Positions 17,195-25,571 are shown, counted from the stretch's first letter. The stretch: 46,516 bases of DNA from Actinomycetota bacterium (GCA_947475125.1 CANJMX010000002.1:1-46516), one strand, 5' to 3'. Notes: generated by a model from the sequence alone, not told the origin. Numbers and translations: made by a program.

Positions 17195-19438
17195 GTGAGC
17201 GACGCTCCAACCACGCATCCCAACGGCATGAAGCGGATGGAGCGGGGCGCCGGCTGGCTGGCCCGCCGGATCGCGGGGCCGGGAACCGGCAGGCCCGCCC
17301 CTTTAAGCGCCGTCCGCATGGCCCTTGCCGTTGCGCTGCCCTTGCTCCTCGGGCTGGCGGGTGGTCGCCTGGACCTGGGGAGCGTGGGTGCCATCGCGGC
17401 CCTCTTCACGGCCATCGTGGAACCCGGTGGCGGGTACCGGCGCCATGCGCAGGTGTACGCCGTGGTCACCGCGCTCAACATCGTGGTGGTGGTGCTGGCA
17501 GTGCAGGTGGCCCACGCCGCGCTGGCGGCGGCCGTCGTGATGCTGGCGCTCGGCATTCTGGCCGGGCTCGCATCGGCGTGGGGGGAGGTGCCCACCATGG
17601 CCGCCCCCGCGCCGCTCGGCCTGTTCATCCTCGCTCAGGGCCTGCACCCCACTCCGCGGCTGGCAGATGCCGTGCTGGCGGTGCTCGTTGGAAGTGGATG
17701 GGTAATGGTGCTGTCGGTACTGCCATGGCCCATCGCGCCATTCGCCCCGGCCGAGTTGGCAGTGAGCGACGCATGGCTCTCGGTTGCCGCATTCGCGCGC
17801 GATCCCACCAGCACCCGACTCGAGATGACGGCGATCAATGCGATTGAGGACGGCCGTGAGGTGGTGGCGGTTATCCGTAGCCGCCGCGCGGGCTGGTCGG
17901 ACCGCTCGCACCGATTATGGGCGGCACTGGTAGCGGCTCAGCGCGTGACGGCGCTGATCTCGGCCGTGGCCGACGACCGGCGGAAGGAGCCGGCCGACCC
18001 GCCGACCCGGGCCGCAATGGACAACATGCTCGCGCAGGTATCACTGACGGCGGCGGCCATCGCCATGTGCACGGTGATTCCCCGGGGGCGGCCCGACCTG
18101 ACGGCGCTCAACGATGCAGCCGCCACCGTGCATTCGACCGTGCCATCGCCCGATGGCCTCACCGGTCCGCCACTGCACGCAGCCCTGATCGCCGCTGGAC
18201 GGGCCCGGGCCGCGAAACGGCTCTTGCTGCGAGTGCGAGAGGCGGTCGATGCGCTTGACCTTCCGGAGGTGCCATCGATCGACATCCCTGCGCCTGCGCC
18301 CCTGCACCTGATGGATCAACTGCGGGCGGCGCTCACGTGGAGGTCAACCGCTCTGCGGCACGGCCTGCGACTGGGCGCGGCCACGGGCATCTCGATGGGA
18401 GTGTTCACCGCCCTTGGACCCGGGGGAATTCTGGGTGTGACACATGGCGCGTGGGTCACCCTGACGCTCATGGCCGTCTTGCGCCCCACGCTGGGCGACT
18501 CAGTTGAGATGGCGATGCAGCGAACCATCGGCACCGCGATCGGCGGCGTGGTTGCGGTGGGCATGCTGGTGGTGCTCCCCGCGCAAGCGGCACTGGTGGG
18601 CGGGATCATCGTGATATCCACACTCGCCGCACTGCTGCGTCCGGTCAACGCCATGTGGTTCGTGATCCTGTTCACACCCATCCCCCTCGTGTTCGCGGCC
18701 AGCGGAGGCGCATCGGGCACCGACCTCATGTGGGAGCGACTCACGGCCACGGGGCTGGCCTGCGCCGCCGGAATGATCATCGCCACCCTTCTCTGGCCCA
18801 CTCGCAGTGCCCATGAGTTGCCGCAGGTACTTGCCCGTGCCCTTCGCACCGACGCCCGCGATGCCGACGCCATGATCGCCACGGTCACCGGCGAACTGCG
18901 CCCCGGGACGGCGTCCGAGGCGCAGCGACGGGCGATGCTCGCGGCCGACGAGGCCACGCGCGTCGCCCAGGCGCAGATCGTGGAGTCGCTCACGGTCTTC
19001 CTGCACCCGACGCCAATCATCGCGCTTGAGGCGGCGGTGCTGAAACTGCCGCAGGAGATTGCCGTGCTCGGCGTGCGGGCGTGGAAGGACGGCACGGATA
19101 TCCCCGGCATCGACGCCGTACGCGCCGAGATCGCGCGGTCACTCGAGGACATCGCAACCGCGATCGGCGATCGCCTGCCGCCCGCCCCCGAGACCGGCCT
19201 GGTCGACGTGCTCGACCCGGCATGGGAGGCGCTCCGCCGCTCCGAAGCGGCCGGCACCCCCGACGTGCGCCTGGCCGCGGCGGTGGATGCACTTGACGCC
19301 GTGCTGCATGGAATCGAGCGCATTGCCGACGACGCTGCCGTGTGGGCGGCATCCGGTACGGGACAAGGCGACGGCCCGTGGTTCCGCCGCCTTGTCCCGG
19401 CTCCGCGCATGGCCCAGCGCACCAGCGGGACCGCCTGA
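17195..19438 (+). CDS. FUSC-family membrane protein (aromatic acid exporter-like)
   Basis: 747 aa in two membrane blocks: residues about 40-200 and a classic FUSC block at about 390-550 (RHGLRLGAATGISMGVFTAL, THGAWVTLTLMAVLRPTLG, RTIGTAIGGVVAVG). The blocks are separated by a helical cytoplasmic region, and a helical tail of about 200 aa follows. Family members include AaeB and fusaric acid resistance exporters. GTG 17195 (reading SDAPTTHP) is the likely start, 42 bp from the divergent PCD gene; ATG 17228 is an alternative. Substrate unknown. Confidence 0.85.
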   Translation: MSDAPTTHPNGMKRMERGAGWLARRIAGPGTGRPAPLSAVRMALAVALPLLLGLAGGRLDLGSVGAIAALFTAIVEPGGGYRRHAQVYAVVTALNIVVVVLAVQVAHAALAAAVVMLALGILAGLASAWGEVPTMAAPAPLGLFILAQGLHPTPRLADAVLAVLVGSGWVMVLSVLPWPIAPFAPAELAVSDAWLSVAAFARDPTSTRLEMTAINAIEDGREVVAVIRSRRAGWSDRSHRLWAALVAAQRVTALISAVADDRRKEPADPPTRAAMDNMLAQVSLTAAAIAMCTVIPRGRPDLTALNDAAATVHSTVPSPDGLTGPPLHAALIAAGRARAAKRLLLRVREAVDALDLPEVPSIDIPAPAPLHLMDQLRAALTWRSTALRHGLRLGAATGISMGVFTALGPGGILGVTHGAWVTLTLMAVLRPTLGDSVEMAMQRTIGTAIGGVVAVGMLVVLPAQAALVGGIIVISTLAALLRPVNAMWFVILFTPIPLVFAASGGASGTDLMWERLTATGLACAAGMIIATLLWPTRSAHELPQVLARALRTDARDADAMIATVTGELRPGTASEAQRRAMLAADEATRVAQAQIVESLTVFLHPTPIIALEAAVLKLPQEIAVLGVRAWKDGTDIPGIDAVRAEIARSLEDIATAIGDRLPPAPETGLVDVLDPAWEALRRSEAAGTPDVRLAAAVDALDAVLHGIERIADDAAVWAASGTGQGDGPWFRRLVPAPRMAQRTSGTA

Positions 19439-19464
19439 CCCGCGCGGGGCGTTACCCTTCCGGG

Positions 19465-19538
19465 GCGCCGTTAGCTCAGTTGGTCAGAGCAGGGGACTTT
19501 TAATCCCAAGGTCCTGGGTTCGAATCCCAGACGGCGCA
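19465..19538 (+). tRNA. tRNA-Lys (anticodon TTT)
   Basis: A 74-nt cloverleaf. Acceptor GCGCCGT pairs with ACGGCGC (19531-19537), discriminator A; D arm GCTC/GAGC; anticodon loop CTTTTAA; T arm CTGGG-TTCGAAT-CCCAG. The outer anticodon-stem pair (27-43) is G-A. The 3' CCA is not encoded. Its 3' half is the attachment site of the element that follows, and integration leaves it intact. Confidence 0.97.
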
Positions 19539-19540
19539 TT
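19494..19540 (+). repeat. attL: 47-bp direct repeat in tRNA-Lys
   Basis: Bases 19494-19540 (anticodon stem through the tRNA 3' end plus TT) recur without mismatch at 34368-34414. The copies diverge at once on both sides, marking the left junction of an integrated element. Confidence 0.95.
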
Positions 19541-19896
19541 GGGTGGATCCCGCATTAGCAGTGGCATTCCATCTCCGTCTCAAATGGCAGACCGATTGAG
19601 GTGGGACACCAAGGTGGGACACCGGACGGCAATTCCGGCCCTCTTGATCGTCCCTCGGTGATGCCTCGCCCCCACCGGGGGGGGGTAGAGGGGTACACCG
19701 TCGCGGGAAGGGTCGGGGGTCGTCGTAACTGGGTGCCCTTAGGCGCGATTCCGCGGGCGCCCGTAACCGACAGGGGCAGGCCCTGCCTGTCGTGGACTGA
19801 GTGGGTTCGGGCCCTCAATACTCACCGAGGCGTCGACTTCCTGACACACTGGAGTTGAGTCATTTCCGCTCAGCATCCCCCTCAGGGAGCCCCAAG
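19541..19896. other. Element left end, no gene
   Basis: No credible gene; the open frame at 19601-19858 has no domain and a poor composition. The stretch carries the GGTGGGAC pair at 19600-19620 and GC-rich inverted repeats around 19730-19760. Confidence 0.5.
19600..19620 (+). repeat. Paired GGTGGGAC motif near attL (candidate integrase arm site)
   Basis: GGTGGGAC at 19600-19607 and 19613-19620, 60 bp inside attL. The same motif is paired 97-116 bp inside attR and forms a palindrome just after the integrase gene. Placement on both sides of the core in the excised circle suits arm-type binding sites; this is an inference. Confidence 0.45.
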
Positions 19897-21690
19897 ATGA
19901 ACCGCCTGCGCATGCTGTTTGCTGCTCTTGTCATCGCTATCGCCAGCACGCTGGTGCTCGGATCCGCGCTTGCGGCGACGGGGGACACTTGGACCGCGCG
20001 GGCATCGGCGGCGGACAACTGGTGGCAGTCGGTCACATATGGCAATGGCCTGTTCGTCGCCGTCTCCACCAGCGGCAGCGGTAACCGCGTGATGACCAGT
20101 CCCGATGGAATCATCTGGACCGCGCGGACATCGGCGGCTGACAACAGCTGGGCCTCTGTCACATACGGCGGTGGCCTGTTCGTCGCCGTCTCCTGGACCG
20201 GCACGGGTAACCGCGTGATGACCAGTCCTGATGGCATCACCTGGACCGCGCGGGCATCGGCGGCGGACAACGACTGGCGCTCGGTCACATACGGAAGTGG
20301 CCTGTTCGTCGCCGTCTCCTATACCGGCGTGGGTAACCGCGTGATGACCAGTCCCGATGGAATTATCTGGACCGCGCGGACATCGGCGGCTGACAACAGC
20401 TGGACCTCTGTCACATACGGAGGTGGCCTGTTCGTCGCCGTCTCCGCTAGCGGCAGCGGTAACCGCGTGATGACCAGTCCCGATGGGATCACTTGGACCT
20501 TGGGGACATCGGCGGCGGACAACTGGTGGCAGTCGGTCACATACGGCAATGGCCTGTTCGTCACCGTCTCCGCTAGCGGCAGCGGTAACCGCGTGATGAC
20601 CAGTCCTGATGGCATCACCTGGACCGCGCGGGCATCGGCGGCGGACGACGGCTGGTTCTCGCTTACATACGGAAGTGGCCTGTTCGTCGCCGTCTCCTAT
20701 GTTGGGACGGGCAACGGGGTGATGACCAGTCCCGATGGCATCACCTGGACCGCGCGGGTATCCGGGGCGGACAACTCCTGGCGCTCGGTCACATACGGCA
20801 ATGGTCTGTTCGTCGCCGTCTCCTATACCGGCGTGGGTAACCGGGTGATGACCTCCGGCCCGGCCCGACCGAACACCCCGGTAGCGCCGAGCGCAGTTGC
20901 CGGTGACGCATCGGCCACCGTCACGGTGGCGTTGGCATCCAGTGGTGACGTGGTGACCTCGCACACCATCACCGCCTCACCCGGTGGGGCGACCTGCACG
21001 GTGTCAGGCGCATCGGGTTCGTGTCTGGTGTCGGGCCTTGCAAATGGCACCGCCTATACCTTCACCGCCACCGCTACCAATGCCAGAGGCACCTCGGCGG
21101 CCTCCGTGGCATCTGCCGCGATCACCCCAGAAGCGGGCTGTACCGTTCCGCCTGGCTCGGTGGGAATGAGCATCAATGATGGCGATGACTACACCAACAC
21201 CCCGCTGGTGACGCTGTCGGTTATCTGGCCCCTGTGCACAGCAACCGTGAGCGTGTCCAATGACGGTGGGTTTCGCCAAGGGCAGACGGTCTCGCCCGCC
21301 GCGAGAATTCCCTGGCGGCTGGTGTCATCCGGGGCGGAGCGGCTTCCGAAGACTGTGTACCTGCGATTCGGTGACTCAACGACCACCTACACGGACGACA
21401 TCATCCTCGATCAAACGCCACCACTGGTGCTCTCGGTGAGTGCCACCGCCCTTGGCGGCAGCGCGGGCAACAAGATTGCGGCGGGCCAGCGCATCCGCCT
21501 GCGCGTACGCGCCAAGGACAGCGTCTCGGGGGTTGGCTTCATCCAGGCCGCGGCGTCCAAGAGCAGGCCCGGTGCAAAGCGCCCCTATGCATCAGTGCGC
21601 CTGATCCGTGTCGCTGGCAAGCGTGTGTATGTCCGCGTGCAGGATCACGCTGGCAATTGGTCGCGGTGGCGGACGGTGCCGATCAGGTAG
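19897..21690 (+). CDS. Secreted seven-repeat Asp-box beta-propeller protein with Fn3 and shared C-terminal domain
   Basis: 597 aa. A signal peptide (LFAALVIAIASTLVLGSALA) precedes seven near-identical 42-residue repeats, each with SVTYGxGLFVAVS and MTSPDGITWT, an Asp-box-like SxDGxxW. Seven such units should close a seven-bladed propeller. A fibronectin-III-like domain follows (PVAPSAVAGDASATVTV...NARGTSAAS), then a 170-aa C-terminal domain (SINDGDDYTNTP, SNDGGF, RLPKTVYLRF, YTDDIILDQ, VYVRVQDHAGNWSRW) also found in the protein at 32251-34176. AGGGAG before ATG 19897 sets the start. No anchor seen. Probably an extracellular binding protein; ligand unknown. Confidence 0.88.
   Translation: MNRLRMLFAALVIAIASTLVLGSALAATGDTWTARASAADNWWQSVTYGNGLFVAVSTSGSGNRVMTSPDGIIWTARTSAADNSWASVTYGGGLFVAVSWTGTGNRVMTSPDGITWTARASAADNDWRSVTYGSGLFVAVSYTGVGNRVMTSPDGIIWTARTSAADNSWTSVTYGGGLFVAVSASGSGNRVMTSPDGITWTLGTSAADNWWQSVTYGNGLFVTVSASGSGNRVMTSPDGITWTARASAADDGWFSLTYGSGLFVAVSYVGTGNGVMTSPDGITWTARVSGADNSWRSVTYGNGLFVAVSYTGVGNRVMTSGPARPNTPVAPSAVAGDASATVTVALASSGDVVTSHTITASPGGATCTVSGASGSCLVSGLANGTAYTFTATATNARGTSAASVASAAITPEAGCTVPPGSVGMSINDGDDYTNTPLVTLSVIWPLCTATVSVSNDGGFRQGQTVSPAARIPWRLVSSGAERLPKTVYLRFGDSTTTYTDDIILDQTPPLVLSVSATALGGSAGNKIAAGQRIRLRVRAKDSVSGVGFIQAAASKSRPGAKRPYASVRLIRVAGKRVYVRVQDHAGNWSRWRTVPIR
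19990..20871 (+). repeat. Seven tandem 126-bp coding repeats
   Basis: Units start at 19990 and recur every 126 bp (20116, 20242, and so on), each coding 42 residues beginning WTAR. Near-identity at DNA level suggests recent amplification. The repeats also keep antisense frames open, producing a spurious long minus-strand ORF. Confidence 0.92.
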
Positions 21691-21697
21691 GCAGACA

Positions 21698-21733
21698 GTC
21701 CACTGAATAGCGGCGGATTCATATCCAGTGGAC
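21698..21733 (+). terminator. Inverted repeat after the propeller gene
   Basis: GTCCACTG (21698-21705) and CAGTGGAC (21726-21733) form an 8-bp stem with a 20-nt loop, 8 nt after the stop codon. No T-tract. Confidence 0.4.
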
Positions 21734-22021
21734 AAGGCGAGCAGAACGCCGGACAGGATCTCACCCGACTTCGCAGCAACAACGAGCGCGAGAAGCGCGG
21801 CGGCGACCGGAAGATGCTGCTGAGCCGCGACCCATGCGCATCGCAACCTGATCGACTGCTCGGAGCGCTGACCCTCCGGAGCGCGGGAGGCCGAATTGGG
21901 GCGGGCGGCAGATTGGCTCTTCGTGCAGGATCGTTTCCGTGTTTGAGATCCAACGTCACTCACGCGTCCCGTTCCGCAAGGTATGCCCCACGAGTAATGG
22001 GGTGATCTCCTGACTGGTGCG
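21734..22021. other. Intergenic stretch, no supported gene
   Basis: Antisense frames (21592-22065, 21645-21959) contain short hydrophobic runs but no start context or domain and overlap the propeller gene's end. Nothing else is evident. Confidence 0.4.
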
Positions 22022-22612
22022 ATGAGCGAGGTCGAAGTCACTTCGCTCGACGACATCCTTGCCACGCTGCCAGCGTTCCGCCCTAAGGACGTGGACTTAC
22101 TTGACTTCCGCGAATATCAGGCATTCATTGCCGAGGACCCGGGTGTGTGCGTGCCGCGTGAACACCAGTGGCGGTATGACCGCATTGGCGTGGCCGCAGG
22201 AGAGCGGGACGGCATTGAGAGCTGGTCCCATGCGTTGGACAATGGCCTCGTCGATTACAAAGACCAGTATTTGCGCAGTCGCGCCTGGCGATACCGCTCG
22301 CACTGTCGCAAGGTCCGAGATGGCGAGAGGTGCTGTAGATGCGGTGCCCAGAGCCGTGCCGCATTCGACAACGGCCGCGTCAAGACCACACGCGTTTCTC
22401 TGCAGGTACACCACCTCACATACGAATCCCGTGGGCACGAGACGCTGGATCAACTGCGCACCTTGTGTAAAGCATGCCATGCCAGCGTCCACAACAAGCC
22501 CAGTCCAGAAGAGTTGCGCGTTAATTCTCCGTGGCCCGATGATGATTGGAAGGACCTGACGGAATACAGCGCCACAGATCTCTGGGGCGGCGAAGTACCA
22601 CCGGAGGGATGA
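22022..22612 (+). CDS. HNH endonuclease-family protein
   Basis: 196 aa. The C-terminal half is a zinc-stabilised HNH domain: CCRCGAQSR, LQVHHLTYESRGHETLDQL and LCKACHASVH, giving two CxxC pairs and the catalytic HH/H pattern. The N-terminal 100 residues are unrecognised. No strong SD precedes ATG 22022. HNH proteins of mobile elements serve in packaging, homing or restriction; context (TerS-like gene, no other packaging genes) does not decide which. Confidence 0.82.
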   Translation: MSEVEVTSLDDILATLPAFRPKDVDLLDFREYQAFIAEDPGVCVPREHQWRYDRIGVAAGERDGIESWSHALDNGLVDYKDQYLRSRAWRYRSHCRKVRDGERCCRCGAQSRAAFDNGRVKTTRVSLQVHHLTYESRGHETLDQLRTLCKACHASVHNKPSPEELRVNSPWPDDDWKDLTEYSATDLWGGEVPPEG

Positions 22613-22686
22613 ACGCCCGAGGGAAGGCGGGCTGCGTCCAGGGGCGACAAGCGGGATAACCGTATTTGCACGATCCCGACAGACCG

Positions 22687-22719
22687 GTAGAAGGATGGCG
22701 GCGGTGCAGAACCTTCTAC
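22687..22719 (+). terminator. Inverted repeat downstream of the HNH gene
   Basis: GTAGAAGG/CCTTCTAC, 8 bp with a 17-nt loop, 75 nt past the HNH stop. Possible terminator; no T-run. Confidence 0.35.
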
Positions 22720-22763
22720 TGGGCCGCGAAGCCGAGCCCCTTCACCGCGCCGGGCGTACCCTT

Positions 22764-23100
22764 ATGAGAACCTCGCCTAGGAGCGCCCCTCAGGCCTCGG
22801 CTCGCCATTCTCTCCATCCTCGCCATTGCCGCCCTTCTCATCGGAGCGGCGCTCGCATCCATCACCTCTGGAGGCGATGCGCAGCCAGCGGACCGCTACC
22901 CCACGGAGCAGGAGGCCCGCGGTGCCTACGAGGCGTGTCGGGCGGCTGGCGCGTCGAATCCCGGCGAGTGCAGTCTGTGGGTCTTGGATGCGACGGACTT
23001 CGCGGTCGGGCGATTCCCGAAGGCCGTCGCCCGCTGGGTGCGGTGGGATCGTGCTGGGCGGCCCGATAGACCGTTGCGTGGGGATGCAGTTGGGGCGTGA
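22764..23100 (+). pseudogene. Small secreted or membrane-anchored protein gene lacking an in-frame start (probable frameshift)
   Basis: The frame 22768-23100 reads a convincing N-terminal hydrophobic segment (LAILSILAIAALLIGAALA) and a soluble part (PTEQEARGAYEACRAAGA, GECSLWVLDATDFAVGRF), ending TGA. That frame has no ATG, GTG or TTG before the hydrophobic segment, and a TGA lies at 22765-22767. An ATG at 22764 opens the neighbouring frame (MRTSPRSAP), so a one-base indel between about 22766 and 22800 would restore a normal signal peptide. Alternatives are a rare ATT start (22804) or a sequencing error. Confidence 0.55.
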
Positions 23101-23217
23101 GCTGGAACGTGCAAGCCGACCGCTAGCCAGTTGGGACGTCACTCCCAAATGGCGGGCTTCGTACCGTAGCGTCAGTGACCAAACCCCAACCGCTGGCTAC
23201 GAACGAAACGCCTGGCG

Positions 23218-23439
23218 TTAGCCGCGAAGGATCTCGACAGAACCGTCGGAGTGGTCAATACGACAGGGGTACCCTGAGTCATTGGCCGTGCCCTCATAGT
23301 TGCGGCAAAGAGGAGGAGCCGGGTCGTCGAGCTCCACGGCGCCGCCACCGGAGCTGCAGCCGACAAGCAGCGCGCATGCAGACCCCGCGGTAACGATGCC
23401 CGTGAGCAGCACCAGCACTTGCCGTGGAAGGAGCGACAT
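23218..23439 (-). CDS. Small lipoprotein, 73 aa, unknown function
   Basis: Starts SLLPRQVLVLLTGIVTAG and has a lipobox ending LLVGC, so it is probably lipidated and surface-bound after cleavage; only about 45 mature residues remain, rich in acid and Ser/Gly with two further Cys. ATG 23439 has no SD, but a TACGCT hexamer ends 6 nt before it, suggesting a leaderless message. The first 18 codons and upstream DNA are about 90% identical to those of the membrane protein gene starting at 25436, though the rest of the proteins differ entirely. Function unknown. Confidence 0.7.
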   Translation of the reverse strand: MSLLPRQVLVLLTGIVTAGSACALLVGCSSGGGAVELDDPAPPLCRNYEGTANDSGYPCRIDHSDGSVEILRG

Positions 23440-23453
23440 GGCGTCAGCGTATA
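23385..23453 (-). repeat. Leader cassette copy A (promoter plus N-terminal codons)
   Basis: Aligns to 25382-25448 with roughly six substitutions and small indels upstream of the ATG. It contains the -10 region, the ATG and the hydrophobic N-terminus. Confidence 0.8.
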
Positions 23454-23533
23454 GCCGCTGCGCTGCGCCCCGCCTCGCCCCGCTTCGCGATGCATCACAA
23501 AGCCCGGGTGTAACCCCTCTCCGACCCTGCCCT

Positions 23534-24805
23534 CTAGTAGCCGCCGCCGACCTCGGCCACCAACTCCTCGATGTAGGCGAGGGTCCGGGGTTCGTCGGCC
23601 GCTGCGGTGATGTGGACTGCCTCGGTCCAGCCCTGCCCCTCGGGCAGTTCGTCTCTCTTGCATCGTGTGGCGCCGGATTGCTTCCACCATGCGATGACGG
23701 CTCTCTCAATCACCTCGGCATCTCTGCCGACCCGAATCGGCCACGTGGCGAGCACGTCCCACCCGAGACCCGTCCAGCCGTCGAGACGCTTCGTGGGGTC
23801 CGCGCCAGTGATGCCGACCTTCATGTATGGCCCAGCGTCGTGCCGGATTAGGTAAACCGTGCCGGGTGCTCCTGGGTTGAACCCAAGAGGAGCGCAAACG
23901 GGACAGCCGTGGCCTTGAACGACGCTACTCGGCACAACATCCCACTCGTGCCCACATCCAAGGCAGCGCGCCTCATGCTTCAGGACCGACTCGACCAATG
24001 CGCTGCCCACCCACTCAATGCCGATCTCAGCGGCTCTGCGATCCCACTCCGTACGGGTCAAACGACGCGCGTTGTCGGCACAAGGCTTGCAACCCTGCCC
24101 TTGGGCGACGTTCGCTGGCCATGCTTCCCATTCGTGTCGACATCTCAGGCACCGGGCGGCGTGTCTGTACCTCTTTCTGATCGGCTCGTCGCCCACCCAC
24201 TCAATGCCAGCGGCGGCCGCCCGCAAGTCCCACTCCTCCGGGGCGAGGCGCATTCTCGTGATCGCGCAGACCGGACACCCACGTCCAGCCTTGATGCCCG
24301 CGACGCGGACTTCCCACTCGTACGCGCACTTCAGACACCGGGCGGAGTGTTTCCTCGCGACGTAGATCGGATCGTCGCCCACCCACTCAATGCCTACGGC
24401 AGCAGCACGGCGGTCCCACTCGTCACGGCTTACCCGATAGCCGCGCGCGCACTCCGGACAACCGCTCGGGCAACTTGGCAACCTTGCCCACTGATGTTCG
24501 CATGTCAGGCAGCGAGCAGCACGCTTCTGCATCGAGTCAATTGGCTCGTCGCCCACCCACTCAATGCCGATCTCAGCGGCTCTGCGATCCCACTCCGTAC
24601 GGGTCAAACGACGCGCGTTGTCCGAGCAGGGCCTGCAGCCCATCCCTCCGTAGACATGGTGTGGTGAGCACTCCCACTCGCGCCCACACGTCAAGCAACG
24701 CCCGACATGCCTTTTGGTGGCGTAGATCGGCTCACCCCCAACCCACTCGATGCCAACAGCAGCAGCCCGGCGGTCCCACTCTTCACGGCTTACTCGCGGC
24801 GGCAT
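23534..24805 (-). CDS. Five-zinc-ribbon protein with C-terminal GIY-YIG nuclease-like domain
   Basis: 423 aa. Residues 1-310 are five copies of a 58-65-residue unit: EWDRRAAxxGIEWVGDEPI, a basic link, ARCLxCGHEWE and GxGCPxC, each with two CxxC pairs able to hold one zinc. The last 110 residues look like a GIY-YIG domain: GTVYLIRHDAGPYMKVGIT, KRLDGW and VIERAVIAWW, with the Tyr, Gly, Arg and Glu in the expected order. This suggests a DNA-binding array guiding a nuclease. ATG 24805 has no SD but TAGGCT ends 6 nt upstream, implying a leaderless transcript. Homing or defence are both possible. Confidence 0.78.
   Translation of the reverse strand: MPPRVSREEWDRRAAAVGIEWVGGEPIYATKRHVGRCLTCGREWECSPHHVYGGMGCRPCSDNARRLTRTEWDRRAAEIGIEWVGDEPIDSMQKRAARCLTCEHQWARLPSCPSGCPECARGYRVSRDEWDRRAAAVGIEWVGDDPIYVARKHSARCLKCAYEWEVRVAGIKAGRGCPVCAITRMRLAPEEWDLRAAAAGIEWVGDEPIRKRYRHAARCLRCRHEWEAWPANVAQGQGCKPCADNARRLTRTEWDRRAAEIGIEWVGSALVESVLKHEARCLGCGHEWDVVPSSVVQGHGCPVCAPLGFNPGAPGTVYLIRHDAGPYMKVGITGADPTKRLDGWTGLGWDVLATWPIRVGRDAEVIERAVIAWWKQSGATRCKRDELPEGQGWTEAVHITAAADEPRTLAYIEELVAEVGGGY
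24005..24076 (-). repeat. 72-bp perfect repeat (with 24551-24622) inside the zinc-ribbon gene
   Basis: Bases 24005-24076 and 24551-24622 are identical and encode the same junction (NARRLTRTEWDRRAAEIGIE) between ribbon units 1-2 and 4-5. Perfect identity against diverged neighbouring units points to recent duplication or gene conversion. Confidence 0.85.
24551..24622 (-). repeat. 72-bp perfect repeat, second copy
   Basis: Partner of 24005-24076; see that entry. Confidence 0.85.
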
Positions 24806-24947
24806 ACCGGGAGCCTAGAGCGGGCAGCGGCAGCCATACGTGCCCAGATTGCCCCTCGAGTCGAAAATTCTCATCGGGACTGCGGGGTCACGGCAACCCA
24901 GAAAGTGGGCCACGAAGGTCTGTCGGTGGACGACCCGCTGGGTCGGT

Positions 24948-25436
24948 TTAGGAGTCTGATTCTATAAGAAAAAAGGTAATCCAAAGGCTGATCAAACCTG
25001 AGCCGACCATCCCAAGGATGGCGGCCAAGAATTCGTTCCAGCCCTGCTGGGCCCACCACGCAACGAGCCCGACATACGAGGCAGCCCAAGCAGCCCCGGA
25101 GAGAACAGCAACGAATATGACCGGGAGAAGCACCCAGAATGTCAGGTCTGTCCAGCCATCCCATCCGCCCGGCCTGCGAGTCCGAGGACTCGCGGCAACA
25201 CGAGCCCAAGGACTCGCGGCACCAACCAGCGCGATGAGCGCAACGACAATCGCTGCCACGTAGAAGCGACTTGACGTATCGGTCGCAAGGGCAAATCCCC
25301 CTGCTCCCGGCTTTCGCACGAAGCAGAGGCCGTCGCGGGTGAAGTCGCAACCCTTCGTTGTCCCATAGATCGCGAGGGCACCCGCGGTAAGGATGCCCGT
25401 GAGCAGGACCACTACTTGCCGTGGAAGGAGCGACAT
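24948..25436 (-). CDS. Membrane protein, about four TM helices, 162 aa
   Basis: Starts SLLPRQVVVLLTGILTAGAL (same leader as the lipoprotein at 23439), then an extracytoplasmic loop with two Cys (TTKGCDFTRDGLCFVRKP) and three further hydrophobic segments (VAAIVVALIALVG; FWVLLPVIFVAVLSGAAWAA; ILGMVGSGLISLWITFFLI). No family recognised. ATG 25436 is preceded at 6 nt by TATACT, a near-perfect -10 element, and no SD, so the mRNA is probably leaderless. Small membrane proteins of this kind in mobile elements can act in exclusion or abortive defence, but nothing here shows it. Confidence 0.72.
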   Translation of the reverse strand: MSLLPRQVVVLLTGILTAGALAIYGTTKGCDFTRDGLCFVRKPGAGGFALATDTSSRFYVAAIVVALIALVGAASPWARVAASPRTRRPGGWDGWTDLTFWVLLPVIFVAVLSGAAWAASYVGLVAWWAQQGWNEFLAAILGMVGSGLISLWITFFLIESDS

Positions 25437-25448
25437 GGAGTCAGTATA
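25382..25448 (-). repeat. Leader cassette copy B, with -10 element at 25443-25448
   Basis: Second copy of the cassette at 23385-23453. The minus-strand TATACT (25443-25448) sits 6 nt before the ATG. Confidence 0.8.
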
Positions 25449-25571
25449 TGGCGCACTTTGCGTGTCCACGAGAAGCGCGCTCATCTGGCATGGACCCCGC
25501 TCCTTGCAAGCGCTGCATAGCCATGTCTGCGTTCGCATGAATCGTGCTTCGAGGGCGTGAAGTGGTGTCGG

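Noticed and set aside
19990-20871. Regularly spaced repeats that might suggest a CRISPR array
   Set aside because: The 126-bp period is contiguous coding repeat with no repeat/unique-spacer alternation and no cas genes. I see no CRISPR array anywhere in the window.
19882-20964. 360-aa minus-strand ORF across the propeller repeats
   Set aside because: It is the antisense of seven near-identical coding repeats; without stops in one unit it stays open in all. The sense frame has a signal peptide, SD and recognised motifs.
21592-22065. 157-aa minus-strand ORF with a hydrophobic stretch
   Set aside because: No start context or domain, overlaps the propeller gene end, and composition is like other chance frames.
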